12,394 nt of DNA from Deltaproteobacteria bacterium UBA5754 (GTDB taxonomy: Bacteria; Desulfobacterota; Dissulfuribacteria; Dissulfuribacterales; UBA5754), in NCBI GenBank assembly GCA_002419025.1, contig DIFG01000082.1, positions 1-12,394 of the forward strand, written 5' to 3'. This document shows, piece by piece, positions 6,118 to 12,394 of the stretch (position 1 is the first letter of the stretch; every line of letters begins with the position of its first letter). Position numbers and translations under genes: made by a program. The notes below the pieces were generated by a model, which was not told the origin of the DNA, ran no database searches, and saw only the letters and a list, made by a program, of their open reading frames with translations.

Positions 6118-8583
6118 TTACAGGCCAGCCTGTTTGCCTTTTTCCATGGCCGTGAGGATCGCGTCTCGCGTCCTGGAGGCGATCTCTTCGACCGTCCATG
6201 TGTCTGGAAAGAGAGGATCGAGAAAACGGACACGTATCCTTCCAGGACGGGGAAAAGCGCGTCGAAAGGAGTAGATCTCGTATGCCCCGCTGATTGCGAT
6301 AGGCATGACCGGGGCACCGAGTTCCCGGGCAAGGATGGCAAATGCCTTCTTGAAGGGGAGGAGGGAGCCGTCCCGGCTCCTGGCCCCCTCGGGAAAGATG
6401 ACGATGTCCTTTCCCTGTCTCAGAAGGGTTGCCGCGGTCTTGAGGGATACAGCGAGGTTTCTGTCCACGTCGATGGTGACGACGTGAAAGGCCCTGGCGA
6501 TCCTTTTTTTGAAACTTCCCCGAAAATAAAGCTCGTTTGCGAGGAAATAGGTGGAGTCGAGCCGTGCTGGAGGAAGGGATCCCAGGACGAGAAATCCATC
6601 GAGATAGCTCTGGTGGTTAGGGGCGAAGATGCATGGCGATGGAGGAATGCACTCGGTTCCGGAGATGGTGACGCGGAAATATGTTCGAAAGAGGATGCGA
6701 AGGACCCCCCTCAGGGCCTGGATGGGGGCCTGGGATGAAGCGAGATCGAGGGAAACGCCTTCTGCAAGGACCTCTGACCAGCCCCCGGTCCGTGTCTCGG
6801 CCACGCGGCTTTTTGCCCTGTCTATATGGGAAATCAGGTCGTTAAAGACGAGCAGGCGGGATAGGGCGGTTTCATCGAGGGAGAGCCCAAAGGATTTTTC
6901 AATGAAGTGGAGGAGTTCCACCTTGTCGAGTGAGTCGAGTCCGAGGTCGATCTCGAGGTGGGAGTCCGGCCTGATCGGGCCATGTCCAGTACTCATCAGG
7001 TAATCTGAAAGGATTCGGAAGGTCTCGCCCGCTTCCTCGATTTTCCCTTCCTGTTCGGGTTGTTCAACCCGCGCCGTAAGAAGATGGCGTTTGATCTTCC
7101 CGAGCCGGGTCTTGGGGAATTCCTCGCGCACGATCTCGAACCCGGCGAGTTTCCTGAATGCGGGCGCCTCCCTGTTGTAACGGTCGACTACGTCCCATTT
7201 GAGTTTCTCTTCGAGATTGACGACCCTGAGGGCCTTCATGGCCTCGAAATCCGGGAGGATCAGGGCGTGGAGACGGCCTTTGCGCTCGATGACAGCGACC
7301 TCCCTGACGAGATCGCTCGTTCGTACAATCTCATTCTCGACCTCTTCTGGATTGACGTTCTTTCCGCTCGCAAGGACGATGATGTCCTTTTTCCGGCCGA
7401 TGATGAAGAGATACCCGTCTTCGTCCACGTATCCCAGGTCTCCGGTGTGGAACCAGCCGTTTTTGAGGGCTTCCCGCGTCTCTTTTTCCAGCCCGAGGTA
7501 TCCGGACATGACGTTCGGACCCTTGACGAGGATCTCTCCGTCCTCAATGGAAAGGGTTACCCCGGACAAGGGGAGTCCGGCGGAACCGATCCGGATCCGC
7601 CCAGGAGGGTTGAACGTACAGATGGGAGCCGTCTCAGTGAGACCGTAGCCCTCGATGACAGGAAGTCCGAGGATGAGTAGGTCGCGTATGATCGCCTCGT
7701 CGAGCTTGGCGCCGCCGCTTACGAAATATTTAATGCTCCTGCCGAGGCGCCTCCGTATCGGTGCGAACACGGCCCGCCCAAGGGCCGTCGAGCCTGTTGA
7801 TCGACACAGGCGATAGGCGAGGGCCATGGGCATGTAGGCCTGGATCCTCTCCATGATGGAGCGGTGGAGGGCCTCGAAGAACCGGGGGACACCTACGAGG
7901 ATCGTGACCCCGTATTCCTTCATGCACCGAAGGATTTCGTCGCTTGCGGGCCTATCCACAAGCACTATCGCGGCCCCGAGATGAAGCGGAAGAAGGAGGG
8001 TGACCATCAGTGGGTATGAGTGGTGGAAAGGGAGAAAGGAGAGAAGCACGTCTTTCGAGGAGGCGATCCGCGCCTCCTCTATCCCGCTGATGTTGGAATA
8101 GAGGTTGGCGAAGGTGAGCATGACCCCCTTGGGTCTTCCCGTGGTCCCTGAGGTATAGAGTATAGCAGCCACTTCCGACGGGTCACGTTTCACGGTTGGG
8201 GAAGGAGGGGCCGGGCCTTTAGGGCCTTGGTCCTCGAGGAGGACGAGTCCGGCCTTGGAGCCGGCCTCCACGAGGGCGCGTCTGACCTTTTCTTCCGTTT
8301 CCCTCGAGGCGATAATCATTTCGGGCCGGGAGTCCTGAAGGAAATGGACGAGATCTGCGGGCCGGGAGAGGGCGTCGATCGGGATGGCGGTTCCTCCCCG
8401 GTCCCAGATGGCAAAGAGGGCGGATATCCATTCCGGGCGGTTTTCCGCGCAGAGGAGCACCCGCCCGCCCCTGGGAATGGTGAGTCTATGAGAGAAGGCC
8501 CGGGAGAGGTGGATGAGGTCCCCGTACAATACCTTCCTGTCTCGGTGGATAACGGCCGTCTTCCCGAAATCGCGAAGGACCAT
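6118..8583 (-). CDS. Acyl-ACP synthetase / acyl carrier / PlsC acyltransferase fusion
   Basis: An 821-residue three-part protein. Residues 1 to about 505 are an adenylate-forming ligase with YTSGTTGRPKG (143-153), YGLTETAP (313-320), HTGD (379-382), GRKKD (396-400) and the C-terminal catalytic Lys496 (KTRLGKIKR). Residues about 520-590 are an acyl carrier domain with phosphopantetheine site Ser551 (LGLDSL). Residues about 625-821 are a PlsC-type acyltransferase with NHQSYLD (His657, Asp662) and FPEGARSRDG (730-739). The likely role is to activate a fatty acid with ATP, load it on its own carrier and acylate a lysophospholipid or glycerol-phosphate acceptor at the inner membrane. It resembles E. 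coli Aas, which has the acyltransferase first and no carrier domain. ATG 8583 is the only reasonable start, because an in-frame TGA (the stop of the preceding gene) lies three codons upstream. It is the last gene of the minus-strand operon. Confidence 0.93.
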   Translation of the reverse strand: MVLRDFGKTAVIHRDRKVLYGDLIHLSRAFSHRLTIPRGGRVLLCAENRPEWISALFAIWDRGGTAIPIDALSRPADLVHFLQDSRPEMIIASRETEEKVRRALVEAGSKAGLVLLEDQGPKGPAPPSPTVKRDPSEVAAILYTSGTTGRPKGVMLTFANLYSNISGIEEARIASSKDVLLSFLPFHHSYPLMVTLLLPLHLGAAIVLVDRPASDEILRCMKEYGVTILVGVPRFFEALHRSIMERIQAYMPMALAYRLCRSTGSTALGRAVFAPIRRRLGRSIKYFVSGGAKLDEAIIRDLLILGLPVIEGYGLTETAPICTFNPPGRIRIGSAGLPLSGVTLSIEDGEILVKGPNVMSGYLGLEKETREALKNGWFHTGDLGYVDEDGYLFIIGRKKDIIVLASGKNVNPEEVENEIVRTSDLVREVAVIERKGRLHALILPDFEAMKALRVVNLEEKLKWDVVDRYNREAPAFRKLAGFEIVREEFPKTRLGKIKRHLLTARVEQPEQEGKIEEAGETFRILSDYLMSTGHGPIRPDSHLEIDLGLDSLDKVELLHFIEKSFGLSLDETALSRLLVFNDLISHIDRAKSRVAETRTGGWSEVLAEGVSLDLASSQAPIQALRGVLRILFRTYFRVTISGTECIPPSPCIFAPNHQSYLDGFLVLGSLPPARLDSTYFLANELYFRGSFKKRIARAFHVVTIDVDRNLAVSLKTAATLLRQGKDIVIFPEGARSRDGSLLPFKKAFAILARELGAPVMPIAISGAYEIYSFRRAFPRPGRIRVRFLDPLFPDTWTVEEIASRTRDAILTAMEKGKQAGL

Positions 8584-8592
8584 GGAACCGTC

Positions 8593-9033
8593 TCAGGAAC
8601 GGATGACGAGAAAGCTGCCTGCCATGATGAGACATGCGCCGAGGAGGAGCCGGGAGACGGAGAGGTCCCTCCACTCGGAAAAGACGACAAGGGCGAGGGC
8701 CACTGCGATTAATGTGTTCGTGTTGTAAATGGGTACGAGCTTGGAAAGGGGGGCGGAGAATCTGGTGATGGCAATGGCGATGAGGGCCGTGGCCGCTGAC
8801 CAGAGGATGCCCACGCACCAGGCAAGCGCAGCGGATCGCAGGGTTGCCGTCCGTTCCGGAACGAGCCAGCCCACAACAATGCCCACTGTGATGACCCCGG
8901 CGCCTATGGAAAGGAGGTACGGCCCGATCCCGATCCCGCCTCCAGCCGATCCCTTCTGGATGACGTTTGAAAGCCCGAAGAGAAGGGCGGGGAGGAGGCC
9001 TCCGATGACAAGGCCGGCCGTTTCAAAGGACAT
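8593..9033 (-). CDS. Small EamA-type (DMT superfamily) membrane protein
   Basis: The 146 residues are almost entirely membrane helix (about 6-25, 38-58, 66-89, 95-118, 126-144). The pattern is that of a single EamA half-unit: a glycine-rich first helix, and a fourth helix running LSKLVPIYNTNTLIAVALALVVFSE up to a conserved glutamate (Glu120). Most DMT transporters have two such units, so this one would work as a dimer, as small DMT proteins such as ArnE/ArnF or EmrE do. The substrate is unknown. The gene starts 6 bases after the slipin stop, with GAGGG close upstream, and ends 9 bases before the acyl-activating fusion, in the same frame. That neighbour makes a lipid or lysolipid substrate an attractive guess, but nothing in the sequence proves it. 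Confidence 0.82.
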   Translation of the reverse strand: MSFETAGLVIGGLLPALLFGLSNVIQKGSAGGGIGIGPYLLSIGAGVITVGIVVGWLVPERTATLRSAALAWCVGILWSAATALIAIAITRFSAPLSKLVPIYNTNTLIAVALALVVFSEWRDLSVSRLLLGACLIMAGSFLVIRS

Positions 9034-9039
9034 GTTCCC

Positions 9040-9819
9040 TCAGCCCCCTTTTTTCTCTTCCCCTTGGCCTGCTGCCTTGGCCCTGGTGATGAATGGGGCG
9101 AAAAGATCGATTGGGATGGGAAAGAGGGTGGTCGAATTGTTTTCGGCGGCCACCTCACGGAGCGTCTGGAGATAGCGGAGCTGAAGGGCCTCGGGGGCCT
9201 TGTGTATGATGATTGCGGCCTCGGCGAGTTTTTCCGCGGCCTGGTATTCTCCCTCGGCGTTGATGATCTTGGACCGCCTCTCGCGTTCGGCTTCGGCCTG
9301 CTTGGCCATGGCCCGTTTCATGGCCTCAGGCAGATCGATCTCCTTGACCTCCACCTTTCCAACCTTCACCCCCCAGGGTTCGGTGTCCAGGTCGAGGATC
9401 CCCTGGATCTTGGTGTTTATCTTCTCGCGTTCGGCAAGGAGTTCGTCCAGCTCCGCCTGGCCGCAGATGCTACGGAGCGTGGTCTGGGCGAGCTGAGAGG
9501 TGGCGAAGAGGAAGTTTTCCACGTCAACAACGGCCCGCACAGGTTCCATGACGCGGAAGTAAACAACGGCGCTCACCTTCACCGAGACGTTGTCACGGGT
9601 GATGATGTCCTGAGGCGGGACATCGAGGGTGACGGTCCTAAGATCCACCTTTCGCATCTTGTCGAGGATGGGGATAAGGATGAAGATCCCGGGGCCTTTG
9701 GCGCCGATCACCCTTCCAAGGCGGAATATCACGGCCCGTTCGTATTCATTCATGACCTTGATGCAGGATATGATGAGGATCAGGAGGACAATAACGATGA
9801 ATATGGGATAAGTGATCAT
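9040..9819 (-). CDS. Slipin (stomatin-like SPFH/Band 7 protein)
   Basis: The 259 residues hold one N-terminal membrane anchor (about 4-22), the SPFH domain (about 25-190, starting NEYERAVIFRLGRV and including the DVPPQDIITRDNVSVKVSAVVYFRV block), a charged helical stretch (about 165-205, KQAEAERERRSKIINAEGEY) and a C-terminal hydrophobic segment TTLFPIPIDLFAPF (230-243). Slipins oligomerise into membrane scaffolds. In Pyrococcus horikoshii the partner of NfeD protease PH1510 is slipin PH1511, cleaved in its C-terminal hydrophobic region; the segment here could be the equivalent site. The ATG overlaps the nfeD stop as ATGA, and GGAG lies nine bases upstream, so translation is likely coupled. 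The QmcA/YbbK type is the nearest familiar relative. Confidence 0.95.
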   Translation of the reverse strand: MITYPIFIVIVLLILIISCIKVMNEYERAVIFRLGRVIGAKGPGIFILIPILDKMRKVDLRTVTLDVPPQDIITRDNVSVKVSAVVYFRVMEPVRAVVDVENFLFATSQLAQTTLRSICGQAELDELLAEREKINTKIQGILDLDTEPWGVKVGKVEVKEIDLPEAMKRAMAKQAEAERERRSKIINAEGEYQAAEKLAEAAIIIHKAPEALQLRYLQTLREVAAENNSTTLFPIPIDLFAPFITRAKAAGQGEEKKGG

Positions 9820-11147
9820 CTTTTTGCTCCTTTTTTTTGTGTCGTGACCTCGAGTGTGAGGCCCTTCAATCCGGTAACAGTGATCTCTTCCCCCTTCTCG
9901 ATGAATTCCTCGCTTACCGCGTTCCAGATCTCCCCGTGGACGAAGACCTTCCCGCCCTTGTGACCGATCGGTTCGTGGACCGTTCCGGTCTCGCCGATCA
10001 GGCCCTCGGATCCGCTCAAGGGGCGGGCGATCGCGGCCTTGCCGGCGAGATAGATGACAAGGGCAAAAAAGACGCCGACTGCAAGAATGGTCGGGATCAG
10101 GACCTCCATAGCGACTGCGATACCGGTTTCCGCAGTATCGAAAAGCATAAGGGATCCGAGAAGGAGGGCCACGGTCCCCGATATCCCGAGGATGCCGTAG
10201 CTCGTCACGAAGAGTTCGAGGACGAGGAGCAGGCCCGAAAGGAGGATAAGGAGAAGACCGGTTGTGTTCACCGGCAGGGCCTGGAGGGCGAAGAGGCCGA
10301 GCAGCAGGCTGATGGCGCCGACCGTTCCGGGAAAGATGGCCCCGGGGTGGGCGAGCTCGAAATAGAGCCCTGCGATTCCTGCCATCATGAGCAGATAGGC
10401 AATGTTGGGGTCTGCGATCGTTGAGAGGATCTGCTCTCTAAGGTTGGGTTCGAGGGTGATGACCTCGAAGGGTGTATCTGGTCGAAGGGAGGTGATCCGC
10501 GAAGGAAGTTGCTGGACGAGGTCGTCGAAATCCCGCGCTACAAGGTCGATGACCCCGAGTTCGAGGGCCTCCCGGTCCGTGGCTGAGACGCTTTCCCGGA
10601 CAGCTCTTTCCGCCCAGGTGGCGTTTTTCCCTCGCTCGGAGGCAATGCTTCTGGCCATGGCCGCGATGTCGTTTTCTGCCTTGGCCCCGGAGACCGAATC
10701 CTTTTCGTCCTTCTGTCCGATGCCGACCGGATGAGCGGCGCCAATGTTCGTCCCTGGGGCCATGGCCGCGACGTGGGCTGAAAGGGTGAGGATGGCGCCG
10801 GCGGATGCGGCCTGGGCGCCGGACGGGGCCACGTAGACCACAACTGGGACCGACGAGGTCATGACGGCCTGGATCATGTCCCTAAGCGTTGAGACCAGGC
10901 CGCCCGGTGTGTCGAGTTCCACCACGAGGCAGGCGGCCCCCGATGCCTGGGCGGTCGAGAGGGCCCGCATGAAGAACTGGGAGATGCCTGGGTTGATGCT
11001 TCCTTCTATACGGATTCGGTAGATGGTTGGGGATGTCCTTACGTCAGAATCACCGGATCCCCAAGCCATGCAAGGAGAAAGGACCAGCGCCCCTGCTACG
11101 AAAAGGGCGGACAGGAGCTGGGCTGCTGCGGATTTAGCTGCCTTCAT
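9816..11147 (-). CDS. nfeD: Long NfeD: membrane-bound ClpP-like serine protease
   Basis: The 443 residues are in the order of full-length NfeD (NfeD1b) proteins. An N-terminal signal segment (about 8-29) precedes a ClpP/crotonase-like protease domain (about 40-215), then about five membrane helices (248-368) and a C-terminal OB-fold (about 378-435, GLIGETGTV to TVTGLKGLTLEV). The protease has a serine in AASAGA (Ser115) and a lysine in AKAENDIAAMA (Lys156), 41 residues apart, the same separation as the Ser97/Lys138 dyad of P. horikoshii PH1510. It is therefore probably active outside the cytoplasm in membrane-protein quality control with its slipin. It overlaps the glycosylase gene by 14 bases and the slipin gene by 4. 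AGAGGG lies just upstream of the ATG. The 3' end carries an A8 tract (9838-9831). Confidence 0.94.
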   Translation of the reverse strand: MKAAKSAAAQLLSALFVAGALVLSPCMAWGSGDSDVRTSPTIYRIRIEGSINPGISQFFMRALSTAQASGAACLVVELDTPGGLVSTLRDMIQAVMTSSVPVVVYVAPSGAQAASAGAILTLSAHVAAMAPGTNIGAAHPVGIGQKDEKDSVSGAKAENDIAAMARSIASERGKNATWAERAVRESVSATDREALELGVIDLVARDFDDLVQQLPSRITSLRPDTPFEVITLEPNLREQILSTIADPNIAYLLMMAGIAGLYFELAHPGAIFPGTVGAISLLLGLFALQALPVNTTGLLLILLSGLLLVLELFVTSYGILGISGTVALLLGSLMLFDTAETGIAVAMEVLIPTILAVGVFFALVIYLAGKAAIARPLSGSEGLIGETGTVHEPIGHKGGKVFVHGEIWNAVSEEFIEKGEEITVTGLKGLTLEVTTQKKGAKR

Positions 11148-11925
11148 GGGCCCTCTGGAGCATCTGAAGGTCCTGCCACGCCTCGCGTTTGAGGGCGAGG
11201 AGGCGCTCTCCCTGGAATCTCAGGAGATAGGCGGGGTGGTACGTTACGATGACCTTTATTCCGTTCATTTCATGAAATTTTCCCCGGAAAGACCTGATCG
11301 GGGCCTTTCTTCCTATAAGGGTCGAGGCTGCAACGAGGCCGAGGGCGAGGATGAATTCCGGGGCGATGACGCGGATCTGGTCTAGAAGGAAAGGCGTGCA
11401 GGCGGCTATTTCTGCCTGTTCAGGCGCGCGGTTTCGGGGCGGCCGGCACTTGACGACGCTCGTGATGAACACCTCGTTCCGGGTGAGACCGATGGCCGCG
11501 AGCATGCGTGTGAGAAGTTCCCCGGACGGTCCGACAAAGGGCCGGCCCGTCTCGTCTTCCTCGCGTCCGGGCGCCTCCCCGATCACCATGATTCGGGCCT
11601 TTTCCGGGCCTTCTCCAAAGACGATCCTTTGTCTTGTGGCATGAAGCCCGCAGCGGGTGCACTCCCCAAGTTCCGCGCGTATCTCGGCCAGGGTCCCGGG
11701 CCGCCGTGACGGGGCATGCGGGCCCGTCTTGTTTTGAGGTGGGCCGTTTGGCCCGCCCGCGGCCTGCGGCGCCTCCCTGCCCGCAGTGGGTGCGCGCGGG
11801 GCTTTTGTCTCCGAGGCGCCGAGAAAGCGCCGTACTGCCTCGGTGCGGGGGACGAAAGTCGCCCCGATCTGGCGCGTGAAACGCAGCCAGCCGGAAACGG
11901 ATGCGAGGAGATCACGGTCCTTCAC
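11134..11925 (-). CDS. udg: Family-4 uracil-DNA glycosylase, [4Fe-4S]
   Basis: Removes uracil from DNA (cytosine deamination or misincorporation), starting base-excision repair. The catalytic domain (about 78-263) has GEAPGREEDETGRPFVGPSG (motif 1, 117-136) and the HPAYLLR motif (230-236). Four cysteines suited to the iron-sulfur cluster lie at Cys89, Cys92, Cys160 and Cys176 (CxxC, then two 16 residues apart). An N-terminal helical region (1-36) is joined by a Pro/Ala/Gly-rich linker (about 38-77). The open frame extends to 12378, but that part only reads across the VanZ gene in another frame. The chosen start is GTG 11925, whose GTGA overlaps the vanZ stop, giving 263 residues. No strong Shine-Dalgarno precedes it, so translation is probably coupled to vanZ. 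A later internal start cannot be excluded. Confidence 0.9.
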   Translation of the reverse strand: MKDRDLLASVSGWLRFTRQIGATFVPRTEAVRRFLGASETKAPRAPTAGREAPQAAGGPNGPPQNKTGPHAPSRRPGTLAEIRAELGECTRCGLHATRQRIVFGEGPEKARIMVIGEAPGREEDETGRPFVGPSGELLTRMLAAIGLTRNEVFITSVVKCRPPRNRAPEQAEIAACTPFLLDQIRVIAPEFILALGLVAASTLIGRKAPIRSFRGKFHEMNGIKVIVTYHPAYLLRFQGERLLALKREAWQDLQMLQRAHEGS

Positions 11926-12323
11926 GGCCGTCTGGCCCACAGGGAGAGCAGTGCCGCAAGGGATGACCCGATAACGATGCCGGCCACGTCCACGACCCAG
12001 TCCACGGGATCCGACATGCGGCCGGGGATGACTGATTGATACGTTTCGTCCAGAAGACCGTATATCGAGCCCATGAAAGAGGCCTGGACAAGGGATCCGG
12101 CCCGTGTGGACCGGGGCGCCGACATCCTCCACCACATGAGGAGGCAGCCGAAGATGAGGTAGACGAAAAAGTGGATGGTGGCGAAGCTGACAGGGACATG
12201 TGGAAGCCTCATGCCCGGAACGGAAGAGGCGCCGAGGATCATTCCTGCGAAGGCGAGCGAGAGGAGGGCTGGGCCCCGTGGGTGCGGATGGGCTGAAGGT
12301 GCCATTTTGAGAGGATCTTTCAT
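11922..12323 (-). CDS. VanZ-like membrane protein
   Basis: The 133 residues have about four membrane segments (18-36, 48-66, 78-92, 108-129) and the VanZ signature DETYQSVIPGRMSDPVDWVV (92-111): DExxQ, then PGR, then SxxD, then an Asp and Gly in the last helix. The early SSVPG (33-37) also fits the family. VanZ itself gives low-level teicoplanin resistance in enterococci, but homologues in Gram-negatives have no settled function, so resistance should not be assumed. It is the first gene of the minus-strand operon and overlaps the glycosylase by four bases. ATG 12323 has only a weak upstream GGA; Met7 is an alternative start. No clear promoter is visible in the 71 bases upstream. Confidence 0.88.
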   Translation of the reverse strand: MKDPLKMAPSAHPHPRGPALLSLAFAGMILGASSVPGMRLPHVPVSFATIHFFVYLIFGCLLMWWRMSAPRSTRAGSLVQASFMGSIYGLLDETYQSVIPGRMSDPVDWVVDVAGIVIGSSLAALLSLWARRP

Positions 12324-12341
12324 TCCAAATTATGCAGCTCG

Positions 12342-12394
12342 CAAGTTTGATGGTCTCGTAAAAAGTCGAAAATTCCAATTTGGCGTCATTCCGG
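12342..12394 (-). repeat. Intergenic repeat-like sequence, cut by the window edge
   Basis: Read on the minus strand, the segment holds CCGGAATGACG, then GACTTTTTACGAGACCATCA, ending just upstream of vanZ. Combinations of a CGTCATTCCGG block with a TAAAAAGTC block are familiar to me as interspersed intergenic repeats in deltaproteobacterial genomes; this is from memory, not a search. A shorter, weaker match occurs at the left end of the window. The repeat is cut by the window edge, so its full length cannot be given. Confidence 0.4.

Noticed and set aside
9064..9963. Plus-strand 299-residue open frame
   Set aside because: Antisense to slipin and the end of nfeD; its runs of Asp, His and Gly are reverse-strand artefacts.
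11926..12378. N-terminal extension of the glycosylase frame to 12378
   Set aside because: This part overlaps the VanZ gene in another frame and has no recognisable domain; the GTG overlapping the vanZ stop is a better start.

Overview
The window reads as a chromosomal segment of a Gram-negative bacterium with moderately high GC. The likely lineage is deltaproteobacterial (Desulfobacterota-like). This is an inference from the lepA-lepB pair, the long nfeD-slipin pair, an AMP-ligase/ACP/PlsC fusion protein, and a terminal repeat that resembles intergenic repeats I recall from that group. No 16S gene is present, so the taxonomy is not proven.

Layout. The plus strand (95-6096) carries lepA (elongation factor 4) and lepB (signal peptidase I). 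Two tRNA genes follow, Val(UAC) and Asp(GUC), then a 446-base non-coding stretch, a secreted alkaline phosphatase, a strong intrinsic terminator and a YibE/F-type membrane protein. The minus strand (12323 down to 6118) carries a tight six-gene run. In transcription order it is a VanZ-like membrane protein, a family-4 uracil-DNA glycosylase, a long NfeD (ClpP-like membrane serine protease), a slipin (SPFH), a five-helix single-EamA-domain membrane protein, and an 821-residue acyl-activating enzyme/acyl carrier/acyltransferase fusion. All junctions in this run are overlaps (4, 14 and 4 bases) or gaps of 6 and 9 bases, so it looks like one operon. The two strands converge at about 6096-6118.

Regulation. 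The best regulatory signal is upstream of the alkaline phosphatase. Half-sites resembling the PhoB box core (GTCAC/GTCAT/GTAAC) recur in exact 11-base register at 3011, 3022, 3033 and 3044, with a further one in phase at 2989. A -10-like element follows at 3059. The gene therefore probably belongs to a phosphate-starvation (Pho) regulon. Its long 5' leader holds a perfect 14-bp inverted repeat and a possible leader peptide that overlaps the phosphatase start.

Biology. The plus strand combines translation and secretion housekeeping with phosphate scavenging. Most of the minus-strand operon concerns the membrane. Its NfeD and slipin form a known protease/substrate-scaffold pair. The small EamA-type protein next to an Aas-like acyl-ACP synthetase/acyltransferase fusion suggests a phospholipid acyl-remodelling unit, analogous to but not homologous with the enterobacterial lplT-aas pair. 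That link is the most interesting untested idea in the window.
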